64,000 nucleotides of DNA from Tricholomella constricta (Eukaryota; Basidiomycota; Agaricomycetes; Agaricales; Lyophyllaceae). The stretch lies in the NCBI GenBank assembly GCA_013368375.1, contig JAACJP010000030.1, forward strand, positions 310,001-374,000. Reading direction: 5' to 3'. The notes under the pieces were generated by a model. It saw only the letters and a list, made by a program, of their open reading frames with translations, had not been told where the DNA came from and made no database searches. Within the stretch, counting starts at the first letter, position 1. The number at the start of each line of letters is the position of its first letter. A program made the position numbers and the translations under genes. Below are positions 10,963 through 22,836 of the stretch, in pieces.

Positions 10963-12738
10963 ATGAGACCCTCTTTGCTCCTCCTCTGCCTCGGCTTATC
11001 GGCCACAGCCCAAGCATCTTCTTGGTTTGGCTCATCTGAGCCCGCCCAGCCGTACACAACATGGTCTGTTAGCGAACTCAAGTCATGGCTCCAAGCACAC
11101 AACATCGATGTTCCATCTAAATCCCCGTCTCAAACTGAGCTCAAAGCTCTCGTCGAGGAGAACTGGAACTCCGTTTCTGCCTGGACGTACGACCAGTACG
11201 CCTCTGCTCAAAAATCCTTTGCCGATATCCGCGACGCCTCGTTCGATAAATGGGACGAGTCTCGCCTGCGTGAGTTCCTTCTTACCCAGGGAATCGTCGC
11301 TCCCAAAGGCCCGAAGGAGCAGCTCGTCCATCTCGCCAAATCTCAGTATCGCGCTTATACAAATGCCGCCTCCACCTTTTCCGCTCGCGCGAGCACTGCT
11401 ATCAGCGGCGATTCCTTTCACCAGGCGACTCAGAGCATGAGTAGCCTAGCGTCTCAGGCGACCGATAGCGCAGCTCGTGCTCTCGACGACACTAAGGATT
11501 ACGTTTATTCGACCTGGGATGACAACAGGATCAGAAGCTATCTTGAGTCGAAGGGAGTACAGGTCAAGGATGAAGCGAAGCAGAGCCGCAACCACCTGTT
11601 GGCCTTGATGCGCGATACATACGCAAAGGTCACCGACCCTATCTATGACGCTTGGAGTGATTCATATCTCGTGCGTCACTTTCTTCTCAACTTCGAGATT
11701 ATCGTCTAGATATTTTTTACAGCATGATTGGCTATTGTCTCACAACATCATATCACCTGCCCCTCCGTCGCCGTACTCCCGAGAGTACCTTCTCAAGAAG
11801 ATGAAGCAATATTACTACGATGCGAACGACACCGTCTTTTCCTCATGGTCCGATTCTCAGCTCAAAGAGTGGCTCGTCAAGCAGGGCATCGTCAAGGGCG
11901 ACGCCCAGATCAAGCGCGACAAAATGTTGAGGCTCGTGCAGTACGTATCCAACATCTCTTTTCACCTGTTACTTAATTTTTTGACTGGTCAAACAGGGAC
12001 AACTATCTGTCTGCCAAGTCTACCGTCTTATCTGCCTGGTCCGATAGCCAAATTCGTGATTGGCTCGTCGAGCACAAGTATGTTGATGATCGCAACGCAG
12101 CACAAATCAAGCGCGATGAGCTCATCAAGCTCTTCTCGGACAAGTACGTTTCTTGCTGCATTCTCTGTTGTGGCGATCTAAAGGCAATCAGATATAATGC
12201 CGCCACCACCCCGTCTTACCATACCTGGCCCGACGCGCGCCTCCGCGCGTACTTGCGCCAACACAACATTCCGGAAGACAAGCTACCAACGTCTCGCCCT
12301 GGGCTGCTACAGGAAACGCGCATCCGATGGGTGCAGACGCAAACCAACACTGAAGCGCTGTGGGCGAAGGTAAAAGATATCGTCGGCGGCGTCGAGGAGG
12401 GTGTTGAAGAGCGGCTTTGGCGCGTCTGGAGCGTGCTCAAGGGGAATTACGGTCAGGGCGAGAAGTACGCCGAGGAGAAGTACGATCAAGGCAAGCGCGA
12501 GGCTGGAGAAAAGTATGCGGAGGGAAAGGCGAAGGTGGGCGAGAAGGCTGAGCATGGAAAGAAGCAGGCGGGGGAAATTTACGAGGATGCGAAAGGGGAG
12601 GCTGGGAGAAGGTATAGTGATACTGAGAAGCAGTATGAGAAGGAGAAGGAGAGGGCGTACGAGAAGGGCCAAGAGGCGAGGGAGAAAGTAGGTGAGAAGG
12701 TTAAGACTTCGGGAGAGAAGATTAAAGGCGAGCTCTGA
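10963..12738 (+). CDS. Ish1/Msc1-like stress protein with seven Ish1 repeats
   Basis: Four exons (10963-11670, 11723-11940, 11997-12143, 12192-12738) encode 539 aa. A secretory signal (MRPSLLLLCLGLSATAQA) comes first. Seven repeats follow with the Ish1 signature W-x-D-x-x-L/I-R/K-x-W/Y/F-L: VSELKSWLQAHNI, WDESRLREFLLTQGI, WDDNRIRSYLESKGV, WSDSYLHDWLLSHNI, WSDSQLKEWLVKQGI, WSDSQIRDWLVEHKY, WPDARLRAYLRQHNI. Introns fall inside or beside repeats. The last 100 residues are a Lys/Glu/Gly-rich amphipathic run (GEKYAEGKAKVGEKAEHGKK and similar) that resembles LEA proteins. Fission yeast Ish1 is a stress-induced nuclear-envelope/ER protein and budding yeast Msc1 is its relative; the signal peptide here fits an ER or perinuclear lumen location. 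The CRE and TATA upstream suggest control by stress MAPK/Atf1. Confidence 0.88.
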
Positions 12739-14640
12739 GCCATGTGTCGTTGCTGAACAACGTAGTCGCACTGTACTTGGTAATATGATAATGTCACTGT
12801 ATTATAGCATTGTTTCCTTTTGTAATTGAAGTCTGCGGGTAATCCATCCACGCGACGCGTCACGCACGTGAGTTTTTGTTGCAATCGTGATAAACTCCCT
12901 CAGACTTGAGCTTGACTATCGACGTCCAACATAAGCACTAACGCTTCTTCTTCTGTTACTGGGATTTGCCAGTCTACAGTTTGTGCGTGCTTGAGCGTCG
13001 AGCCTTGGCTGTCACCAATCCGCTTTCGCGACTTTCTTGAATACGCTGAGAGCACAACCGCTACCTCCCTGGATGCAGGTGGTTTGGGGAACGAGTTCGA
13101 GACTCGTCATTGAATCCAAAACTGTTTAGGGCAGACCTCCGGATCCTGCACAGGCTGCGCTTTGGACTTTCAAGCTGAGCAACACAGGCTTTACTCGCAC
13201 CTCACTGTATACTCATCATCGAACTCATGAGCATTTTCGCGTCTTCCAGCAGTTCAGGACCCGTTTTCACTTCCTGGATATCTACAGAAGACATGCTTTT
13301 GGGTCGAGCATGTTCGAAGTGGAAAAAAGTGGCCACGAGTACGAGGCGGATGATTGACCCTATCGAAGCTTCTGCGCACAAAATGTGTCGGTGGATAAAA
13401 TGGAGGCGGTTTTCCACCTCGATGAGCATGCTGGAAGAGTGCTGCGTGCGTCGCTACATGTTACATCTCGAAGGCCTAGCATGACTTTGTCGCCTATAAC
13501 GGTCTACTCTGCGTTGACGTGTTTCATCCGGGGTTCAAATGCTCGTAATTGTCGGAGGAAATAAAGAGCGGGAGGTGGTCCGGTGCGGCCACCAGGCCTT
13601 CGATAATCTGAACTCTTCTCTGTGTGCTTGGCAACATGATTTCTATGGCAGACTTGTACAGCTCTCAAATCCCGTTTGCGACCGTCTGCTACGACCTTGG
13701 GATTCTGCACAGATTGACTTTCCATTTCATGCCTGTTATTGATCTGTGTTGCATCACTCTACGCCGTCCAAATTCTCCGTTGCAAAGCAAAGCTTCAAAA
13801 CGATCGACAGAGCCTCTTTGACATGATTGAGTGTCACTGACTGACTATGACAGGTCGGGGGGGTCGGCTACCGAAGCCTAGGGAGATCGCAATTCCGAGC
13901 CTTTCGGCAGCCTGAGGCTTGAAGACGACGACAACCAAGGAAAGTAGATCGGGCTACACAATTATATGCACCATGAAGGTGAGCGCCCGTAGCAGTATAT
14001 CTTTAGGTGCTCAAACCTCGATGTGATAAACTCCATCACACTTTCTTTGGCAATATGACCTTTTCTTCTCACTTCAGTCATTCAGTGAATCACGTTGCGT
14101 GCAGCCCCTGCCAGGAGAGCGGTGATCCGTGTCACGAAGGCCTTCAGTATGTTCAAACCGTTGCCATCGAACTAACATATCGTGTGGCATGCCATGTAGA
14201 TCTGCCAAACGTCCAAACGAATGCACAGCGCTCGTCCGACATTTGGTGGGATTTGACAGTGAGCAGTCTAATAATAACCAGCTTGTAATGTGGCTTAACT
14301 CTTTTTGGCAGGTAGTAGTCCCAACTGGGACGCCAAGACCATCTTCGTGATTTCTCTCGGCACGCCGCCTAGCGTCAGCAGTTCAAGTCTCCGGGACGTC
14401 TCGATAATCTATAAAGAGCTGGCTTTTCTCTGTCTCGATGCTTCAGTTCCCTTTCGTTCGCTCTTCCTCCTTGTTCGGCCAGGTTGCCCTCTCCGGTCTT
14501 TTTTCTTTTCGTTCATCCTCATCCATCTTTGGTCGGCCTTACATCTTTGTTGCAAGCAAGTAAGAACAGCTGCTGGGTTTACTTCTACATTCCTGATGGG
14601 TTGTCTTCTAGCTTAAATTCTCTCTTTGAAAACCAACACC
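12739..14640. other. 1.9-kb gene-poor stretch
   Basis: I see no supported gene here. ORFs are short, overlap on both strands and have no motif. A G-run lies near 13855-13863. The last 250 bases should be the promoter of the secreted-protein gene: CTATAAAG near 14409-14416 is a plausible TATA box, followed by a pyrimidine-rich leader (14420-14560). Confidence 0.45.
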
Positions 14641-15384
14641 ATGTTCGCTAAGCTCGCCGTTCAGCTCACTTTCCTCGCCTCCGTCGCCACTTCTGTCTTC
14701 GCCGGGCCCGTAGCGCTCAGGCCCAAATACGATTTGGGTATGTTCATTTGAAAATTCGATTGGATTGAAGTCTAATCTACGATTTTAGCCGTCCGTGGCT
14801 TTACTAGCTTCAACAATTGGGGCGGCCACGCATCCTTGGCCAACTTCGACAACTTTTACGGCGTTGATAACTTCGATGGCTCTCACTTCAACCAGGTCGT
14901 TGTAAAGCAGGAGCATGAGCTCGTCTGCCACACAGAGCGCATTGAGATCATCCAGCAGCGTCTAGTCGTCCTACAGGAGATGGCCAAGAGGTCAGAACTT
15001 CTCACTCTCCAAAAATGATTTATCTAATATTGAGTCGAATTTCCTGATAGAATCATTACCGAGCAGATCTGCGAGGTTGAGACTCAGACTATTGTCTTCG
15101 AACAGTGGCACTCGGGTCTCCATGGATTCAGCCGTGACCTGCGCCGCCTTACCGGTCATCAGGTGGGCTTCGACCGCAACATCGTCCAGCACTTCGGCGA
15201 AATCGTTAACGTCGATGGTTCGTTCAACACCCACGATTTCGGCTTCACTGGTCACGATATTGGACATGCGACTGTCGTTGTTGGTGGCCACAACTGGGAC
15301 AACACCCGCTCGCGTGTCACTGTTGAGGATGCCTACCGCTCTTCCCGCAATGCGTACCACTCTGTCCACCCGAACCTCCTCTAA
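14641..15384 (+). CDS. Small secreted protein, unknown function
   Basis: Three exons (14641-14737, 14789-14990, 15051-15384) encode 210 aa. A clear signal peptide (MFAKLAVQLTFLASVATSVFA) is followed by GPVALRPKYDL. The mature part is rich in His, Phe, Asn and Gly (FNNWGGHASLANFDNFYG) and has two cysteines, in ELVCHTERIE and EQICEVET, each in an amphipathic helix-like stretch; they may pair. The C-terminal half has repeated His-containing motifs (GFTGHDIGHATVVVGGHNWD). I recognise the general type from other agaricomycete genomes (short, secreted, highly expressed) but know no function. No catalytic motif is seen. Confidence 0.75.
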
Positions 15385-16561
15385 GTGCGTCTTCCGACTG
15401 AACAGTCATTCCAATCTTCAATGCTTATACATGATCAGGTGTCAGACGAACTCGGATACAAGGCTTGACGTCTTTGATGGATAGATACCGATATTCTTGG
15501 ACAACTGGCGGACGTGTGAACTTTCTTGACGTTTGGGTTACATTTACGTCTGGTGTATCGTTGAGGGACAATTTATCTTGATTACGATGTAGACCGTTTA
15601 GCTAATAATTAATCACCCTTGGATGGTAAATAAACGAAAACGCAAAAGTAAGTCAGCCGGTAATGTTTTACATGAACTTAGATGGATGGCCCGGGACGCC
15701 GAGCGCGCCCCAGCGTCCCCCGACTGCCCTCCCCAATCCAACCCAATATACCCACCATCCTAGCCTTGCTCCTGACAATCCATAGACCTGTCTGTTCTCG
15801 TCAACCTCGTTGCAAAGACGTTCACCACGATTCAACTTGGAGAGAAGTGCTCTTTCTAAAATTTGGTTATGAGTGAAATTTGGTCGCGAGATCCTTGATG
15901 CGCTCAGTATCTGGGATAATGGGTGTTCATTTCTGTGCATTACGAAGACAAAATTGGAAGATCCTTACAGTAGCTTTGTGCCGTGTCGATGTGGCGGTAT
16001 CCAGCCTGCCCAATACAAAAAGAAGTCGGCGACTTGTTTAAGAAGATGGATGGTAAGCTCACTTGGAAAGCGGTTACTCCAGCTCTTAACCTTGGATTAT
16101 CCTTCCGCATTCGCGAGCGCCCATGCGCCGTGACCCTCACACTCGAGATATTTATGGTATGGGGATGATAAATAACATCGAGGAGAGACCTTGTATGTAT
16201 CAGAGGCAAAGCTTTCTGTAATTACATAACACAGCTTTCTTCTAGATTCAAAGGTGCTATACGCCTAGTTAGTGGTAGTAATGTCAATTATATGCTGATG
16301 TTCTCCAATTTGGGTACCCCGTGGCTGCGGAAACTTGTGGGTCCAAAGGAGAACATTTTCAAGTCAGATGAACATCACCGCACGGCTATGTCTCGAAGAG
16401 CTGCAAATTGATTTTTGGTTTTTTCCCCGAAGTCTTCGGGCCCTGGTAGGATCCCTGAGAGTATGGAGGTTCATCAAATGAAGGACGAATCATTGGGTGG
16501 TGCTAAATTTCGAATCCACAGCCTATTGCCATCAAAGCTAGTACCATCACCACCAACACAA
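15385..16561. other. Intergenic with a reductase scrap
   Basis: About 1.2 kb between convergent genes. Besides the aldo-keto reductase scrap at 15967-16010 I see nothing supported. The remaining ORFs are short and mutually overlapping. Confidence 0.45.
15967..16010 (-). pseudogene. Aldo-keto reductase fragment
   Basis: The minus strand reads GQAGYRHIDTAQSYC. GYRHIDTAQSY is the hallmark of one branch of aldo-keto reductases and carries the catalytic Asp region. Flanking sequence in the same frame does not continue the fold, so this is a relic exon at most. It belongs to a different branch from the FWDTADIYG reductases at 31-35 kb. Confidence 0.45.
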
Positions 16562-18510
16562 TCAGACAGGTGGAGCAACGAAAAGAGGGACAGCGGTGTT
16601 TTTCCTTATGCATGTTCCATGAGCTGTTTGGGCAACCGTGGAAGTCATCGGAGTCACAAGGGTGATGCCCGTCGGTGGTGGTGGCGAGGCGGACCCGCTG
16701 TAAACGAAGACCGGAGAGAGAACACCAGGGGTGCTCGTATCAATATAGGTCTCATAACAGTCGGCCTGCACAGGATTATTTCCGGGCAGACTGGCTAGCG
16801 TTCCGGTCGCTGGAAGAAGCACAGTCGAAAGCACAGTCAAAAGAAGTTAACACGGATGCATTCTGAGCTCACTGGCTTCGTCGAAGGTGTTGGTGATGAA
16901 GCAGTTTGTGTGTTGATCAATAGTGAAGATGCCCTTGGCCGCACAGCACGACGGATCTCCGTAGGGGTTGCAATTACACTCGTTGACCGCTCGTTGAAGG
17001 ACTTCAGGCTCCCACCCATTGATGAAATCTACTTCGCTTGTCAAGAAAATTGTATTATATGAGTAAACGCACATAGGCTTGCCTGCAAGGTAGCTATATC
17101 CCTTGGGATCTCCGTTCGAAAAACTGCGAGAGCTCAATTAGAAATTGTATAATACAGGCATGCATCCTTACACGAAGGGCTGTGTTGGTGTCATAGCCTC
17201 GTGGCGGACGTCGTCGAAAACCTGGGTATTCCAATAAACCTGATTTTGGGGGTCGATAGGCAAGTGACGAATATCCATTCGATAAAATGATGCTTACCTC
17301 AATAAAAATACGGGGAATCGTCAAGGGGAAGTGGGAATCGTTGCATGTTCCATTGTCTGGGCCAGTGGAAAGAAATGCAACATGGGACTTGTGATCCGGT
17401 GAGTCGGAGTTCTGGTTGAGCCACGGAGTCAAAATGACAGGATTTGCATTGATCTTGGGCCTTACTTTGCCATCCCAACAGCTTGGAAAATTCTATGTAT
17501 ACCGGTCTCAGCGTTGTTGCAAATTCAAAGTTTTCAAAGAATCGCCTACGATCTGGGCGCGAATACCAGACGGGCATATGCCGGTTGGGAGCTCGTTGAA
17601 CCTTCGCGATGCGCCGGTAAAATCGAGGCATAAGAAGGTAATGGCTTGTTGTGCAAAGCTTATAGGGTCGAGAGTGCGGAGATTTGGATCTCCTACATAT
17701 ATGGAGGATCGACATTTGGCCCGGGCAAAAAGGAAGTGGACGTACCAGAAACCATGCGAAACTGCGTGACATTTCAGCTCAAGCAAAGGATCTAGCTACA
17801 TATATTGACTGACGTTGTCCGGAAATGGTGATGTGTATCCGGGAACTTCATTAAAGAGATAGTCTTGTGAGATTGTCAGATGGAGATCCTGATAGTAACT
17901 CGAAACATACATCTAGAAAAGGTGTCATGGAGAACCAGCCGTGGTTGAGACATAGACATAGGGAGCATACATTACAGCACTCCCATTCATGCTCGTGAAC
18001 GTTCCATTTTGCCACCTGCACAACGAAGTTAACGGGCTCATACCCAGACGGTAGACGCACTGATTGGCGCACTGGAAGTATAGGTGCTGTAGAACACAGT
18101 CAGCGCCAGGTAGACCACTGAGGACGCTGCCGCACCGGGAACCAGTAATTGCTCTTGTCTTCAACAATAGGTATCGAAGTGCACTCGCTCCGGCGCAGGT
18201 CCTCAGTTGTGACGTTGAGCCCAAAGTTGCTTCCTCCGAGAACTAGAAATAATTGATCCAACATCGTGTGGCCATAGATATGCACGCGTGCCGCACCAGA
18301 GTGAACATGCGTCGAGACTCTGCCAGGGTAAACCACAGGATCTAGGCGCTGCGTCGTCAGAATATTGTCTGTGATAACATGTGAGCGTGGACGAAACGAT
18401 CAAAAGAAACGGTACGTACTTGCACCCATGAGCCAGTACCCGCGCCCTAAGCCAGCCTCTAGGACAGTGACAAGGGTTACACACGATATTAAACGAAATG
18501 GAGATCGCAT
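16562..18510 (-). CDS. Secreted DUF1996 protein, 14 exons incl. a 2-base exon
   Basis: Exons: 18510-18420, 18368-18297, 18242-18136, 18086-18073, 18015-17971, 17912-17911, 17863-17814, 17761-17746, 17692-17550, 17492-17466, 17411-17298, 17239-17172, 17123-16873, 16809-16562. They total 1248 bases, 415 aa. Signal peptide MRSPFRLISCVTLVTVLEAG. DUF1996 landmarks appear in order: QRLDPVVYPGRVSTHVHS, GGSNFG, DKSNYWFPHLYFQ, NGSAVIYYLFNE, FPDNFRMVSG, AQQAITFLCLDF, LPTGICPSGIRAQINFPSCW, DSPDHKSHVAFLSTGPDNGT, DFINGWE. Exons as small as 14, 16 and 2 bases are needed to keep these motifs. The C-terminus is uncertain: the direct frame stops at 16562, but another frame ending near 16506 reads CLIVLVVMVLALMAIGCGF, a possible membrane anchor. 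A 51-base GC-AG intron at 17082-17032 is also possible. The biochemical role of DUF1996 is not known to me. Confidence 0.85.
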
Positions 18511-18940
18511 CTTCAAGCTTCAAAGTCGCCGATGTAAGCAGGCGAAGTGAGAAGTGACAAGAGCAGGAAAAGTGGAAGGTGGGTAGGTTATTTTGTTGCC
18601 TAACATGCGGTTTATGCGTTGACGTGCGCGTGGAGTAAGCGTGGAGGTCAAAGGCATCAAGCTTCATCCGGTTGATGGAGAAAGTATGGGTCTAATGTCG
18701 TTGCGACCAAAAAGGATCGATGCTGTGAAATTCAGGCCTCGGGGCGAAGGTTGCTTGCGGGCTTCAAAAGGTTATCTCATGTTGAGCCGTAAATTTGGAA
18801 AGTTGACAAGGTGTCATCGTCAACATAACAGCCGCAAAGAAATATCGCACTCATGACGGTTCTGTAAATTATATTATAGATATCAGTATGTTCTAGAATG
18901 TTATAAGATAATTGATATCCCCCATTATATGGCCAGATCC
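18511..18940. other. Intergenic
   Basis: Holds the DUF1996 promoter (minus) and the PPR gene 3' end. AT-rich near 18860-18930 (ATTATATTATAGATATC), otherwise nothing recognised. Confidence 0.45.
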
Positions 18941-21557
18941 TCACGACGAGGGCGACGAGAGGCGCGCAGCAGGGCTTGGCCCCTGAGCCTCCATCGCGCC
19001 AGGCTTCGACTTCAAGGCCGCATCCCTCCTCACCCGCAGCGCGCCCTCGTATGCCTTGCAGATGTAAGACAGATACGATATATCAGCCCTCGCGTTCTGC
19101 GCAACGAGCCGGTGGTGTAGGATCTCGACATCGTCAAACATGATGAGCGGTGGAACGTGGTCGTCGGGCACCTCTACGGCGGAAGTCATGCGGACGAGCG
19201 GGCGTTCCCCGATGAGGGTGGTGCGTGTAGATCGGAGAGCGGGCTTTGGGACGGGGGTGCGGATGTCGGAGGGCGGGTATCGGGCGGCGAAAGCGCGGAG
19301 GTGCTGAACTGCCCTGTCGACGTTGCCGGTTCTATTTAAAAAGGAGTCAGGATCGTCAGTCAGAAGACATACCAAAAACAAACTGCGCCGAAAGACTTAC
19401 AGTGAAAGTAGCCGAATCATGGCTATATGCGCCTTTTCAATCGTGCGTCCGCTCAGTGCACGTTCACCCTCCCGCCCCGTCTCCTCAAGTCTCTGCCACT
19501 CCGCCCATACATCATTTCCGAACTCCAAAGCAACGATTCGCTCATGGCCGCGTCGTGCAATGGCGCATCTCTCGAGCGCTTCCACATAGGTGCGGCCAGT
19601 TCGAGGGACCCTACATTGATCGAAGATCCGTTTATATAGATCACAGGCGGTCTCGAGCGATGCGTGTTTGTAATGAACGGAGAGATACGAATTGAGAAGG
19701 CGCGGAGTAAGCTCGACATCTCTGAATTTCTGTTGAAGCGGCAGAGCGGCGTAGTCGGTACCACGGTCAGAGATTGTCTTGATGCCGGTATCATGGAGGA
19801 TACGGTCAAAAAGAATTTGTACTTCGTGGATGACTTCGGCACCACTCTGCGGGGGAATCTGTGTGAATGTCGGTGTCTCATCATAAGCCTCAACGCCATA
19901 TGTTTGCGCTGGACCTTGTGCTGCGGAAGTTGAAGCCAACTCGCCGGAGGAGCTCGCTTCGTGAACCTGTGGTACGGCTGAGGAACCCTTGAAAGGTTGA
20001 ACCGCGCTCCGCTTGAATGGCGGACGATATGACGCATACGCATGAAACACATGCATCATGACCTCTTCATTCACGCCTTCTGATATGCCCTCAGCGCGCT
20101 GCTCCGCAATCATCTGCGCCAATATCCACCGTGCTCTTGCCAGGTCGCCCAGGCGCTTCGCACCCTCCAGCAGCGCACAGAACGTCCTACGTGAAGGGGC
20201 GAAGGCTGACTCGCCTCGCGCGTCGCGGTGAGCGTCAAGCATTTGCTTCGCCAATCGGAATGCCTCGTTCACGTACATGGGGGATCCGGATCGGGCACAT
20301 GCAAGAATGATGGCGTCGTATGCGCCGGCCGTGGGGCTCAGCCGGCGATCGACAGTCATCTCCGTCCAGAGGTCCAGCGCCTTTTCCGGCTCAGAGGAAC
20401 GGGTGTTCAGGGGGGAGGCGCAGGCGCGGATCATCAACGTGTAGAGTGGCACATCTGGGTCTGCGTGCGCCACGTAGCGCATATGGCTGAAGAGGTCCCA
20501 GGCTTGCGCGCGCCCGAGGGAGGATTTTGTCGAAAAGAGGGACGTGATAACGGAGGTGTAAGCCTGTATAGGCGCAGGCTGGGCTTGGGACTCGTAGGAA
20601 TGCAGGACTTCGAGGGCGGAGGTAGGGATTGATTCGGCAGGGGTTGAGACTAAATGGGATTTTATGTGGAGGTAGCGTTGGTGCTCCGTCGGGAAGCCTG
20701 TGTTGGATGAGGGGGGAACCTGGGTTTGTGGGTAAGAAAATGAACTGACCAGTAAGGTACTTAGCAATGAATTGTTCAATTCCTGCGACATTGCGGGTAT
20801 GTGCATACAGCTCCATTATGCCGGTGGCCATATTTTCTGGTATCGCAATGCCACTTCGCTGTAAGAATGGCGTGAGTGAGGTGGTTTGTACAGTGAACAG
20901 CTCAAACCACCTTCATCAGACTTAACGTCAGTTCAGCCGCATCCACATCCCTAGCTCGCGTCTGGAAAATGTTTAATGGCCGAGAAGAAATTTGTAGGTT
21001 ATTGAGACCTACGGAAACTCGTAAGAGGGACTGAAATTCTGCGATAGACAGGACTGTCACGGGAAGGACGCTGTTCTGTGAGACCGAAGATTCAGTATCT
21101 GAGAGGGGCTTGAAAGTCGCCCGCACGGCTTCTACACGCGAAACAGCGTCATTTGCGAGCGACAAGACGCGCCAGTAGGCTTGGCGCGATGGATTCAAGC
21201 TGGTTGAGTTGATGGCCTCATCGGTGGATGAGAATGCATCCTCCTTGTCAGAGCAATATAACCGTTGCTCGGCAGCATCGATGGCTGCTATATCCTCTTG
21301 GACTTGCTGTTGAGCGAGTTCCGCGGGAGACATTTCAACCTTTTGTTCTTGTGCAGGTGCAGATGGAAGAGCAAGGAGGTCTTCGTAAAGGAACATGAGC
21401 TCTTCTTCGGTGTAGCTTGGAGGATCCAGGGCAGACATCTACAATTCATCAGTCAGTCACATGCGTCAACTACAGAAAGAGATTGACGCGCCTCAACAGA
21501 CGCTGCTTCTTCCAACGCCTTAACCCGTCTCTCAAGTTCCGTCCGCGCATCCGACAT
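18941..21557 (-). CDS. Pentatricopeptide-repeat (PPR) protein, probably mitochondrial
   Basis: Exons 21557-21498, 21438-20911, 20858-20750, 20697-19401 and 19331-18941 give 794 aa. PPR-type helical pairs are visible: PIQAYTSVITSLFSTKS, VPLYTLMIRACASPLN, TAGAYDAIILACARSGS, SRRTFCALLEGAKRLGDLAR, LTPRLLNSYLSVHYKHASLE and RTGRTYVEALERCA, with the W/Y-x-L-M core and Thr/Asn at RNA-contacting positions. PPR proteins bind organellar RNA in a sequence-specific way. No clean presequence is seen. If ATG 21438 (MSALDPPSYTEEEL) is the start instead, the protein is 774 aa and no longer overlaps the next gene; the extra head MSDARTELERRVKALEEAAS is a plausible coil, so the start is open. The first intron would use a GTTGAG donor. 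Confidence 0.82.
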
Positions 21558-22319
21558 GATTTGGCCAGAACTCGTCGCCAAGCTTCCCACCTCCATTGGA
21601 CCATGGCCAGACCGTCGCTCACTGAAGGGTTACGAGTTAGTCTTGCTGAGCTACGGCCTTCGACATTGCGCTCATACTGACCTATTGGAAAGTTCTTGGA
21701 CAGTGCGGCCAGGACCGTGACTATGGCTGTACGCGAACTGAGGCGGCGGAGGCGGCGTGGCCAGTGCAGCTTGATGCATGCGTCTGGCAGTAGAGACGCG
21801 TCTGGCTCCGTTGACAGTGCTTGAGATAATTCGCACAGAACATGTGGGCCCACTAAGACGAAGCAATGTCAAATCGAGTAGCGCAGGGGGTAACATGATA
21901 ACGTGAATCACAGCCTGAGGCTTGAACAGAACAATTTTTTGGATTCGCAAAGGAGCAGCAATACATGCACAAACAATGACCTCCGAGTCCATTCCATCGA
22001 CGCCGACAGGGAACGCTCGCAGTCTATCCCTGCGCTCCAAGCGTTCAACATCCAGTGACTGCAAGAATTCCCATGTTAGAGCGCCATTCTTACAGTTGGG
22101 ATGCTCGGCATTGCGGACTAAGTATTTTTCAAGGTTCTTGTGGCGCGCAAGCTCAGCAGTAGATTGAAGTGCCGCGGCCCAAGAAAATCTACAGGTTGAG
22201 TGATGACGAGGGTCTTTGGTGGCTGCTAGCACAAAAGTAGCAAAAGCAGGATTGTCCTCAAACCTTCCATCAACAGGAAATTTCCTGCTCAAAAGCTCCG
22301 CAAAGTTCGGCACTTTCAT
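21470..22319 (-). CDS. Unrecognised conserved-looking protein
   Basis: Coding-like reading starts at ATG 22319 (MKVPNFAELLSRKFPVDG), runs to ...KPQAVIH at 21903, resumes as GPHVLCELSQAL at 21852, and joins through a clean 60-base intron (21681-21622) to VSDGLAMVQWRWEAWRRV, with a stop at 21470. Exon 1 ends in phase 0 at its only good donor (GTTATC), while exon 2 needs phase 1. Either one base is missing or a splice site escapes me. The segment LHWPRRLRRLSSRT is very basic and could bind nucleic acid. I recognise no family. Its last 88 bases overlap, in another frame of the same strand, the first PPR exon if that gene starts at 21557. Confidence 0.55.
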
Positions 22320-22836
22320 GATCAGTGATCAGTGGACTGACGGTGAAAGGCCGAATGAGGAGGAGGTTTCGACTGGTTGGATTTCGAAGTTTCGAGTCGT
22401 TACGCTGCATTTGACCCTCCGACGCTTGCCAGACAACACAGGAATTGACATGAATGAGGGGGCCCATGCAACAAGCAAAATTGTGGTACGCCATGCTATC
22501 GCGTGACTATCGCGCCACACATACTCGGAGTCTGGTGGGGAAAAGTTTGTCGCGAGACATTAATTACAGTACTCCAAGGCGTATATATCAGTTCAACGCG
22601 TGGAAGTCTTCTACAAAGGTACGACATTGCGAGCCAACCTCTATACTAAGTTATAGGCTTGCGATAGCGGGATCAGCCGGCAGCAGCCGATCTCAGCAGA
22701 TCTCAGTATGCAACGCGAAGAGCATGTGTCACAACGGAGGTCATGTAGCAGAGAATTACCGCTCCGGGACGACCTGCTAAAGCAACGAAGTGATGAACAT
22801 ATGGATGATTCATTCTCCCCCCACCAATACATCCCT
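22320..22836. other. Intergenic
   Basis: The 517 bases hold the 3' flank of FIG4 (minus strand) and the promoter of the unrecognised minus-strand gene. Nothing else supported. Confidence 0.45.

Noticed and set aside
13070..13110. tRNA-like GAGTTCGAGACTC
   Set aside because: It resembles a T-arm, but no acceptor, D or anticodon arm can be built around it.
17032..17082. GC-AG intron in DUF1996 exon 13
   Set aside because: It would shorten the protein by 17 residues to a more typical text, but the frame is open without it and GC donors are rare. Left as a possibility, not used.
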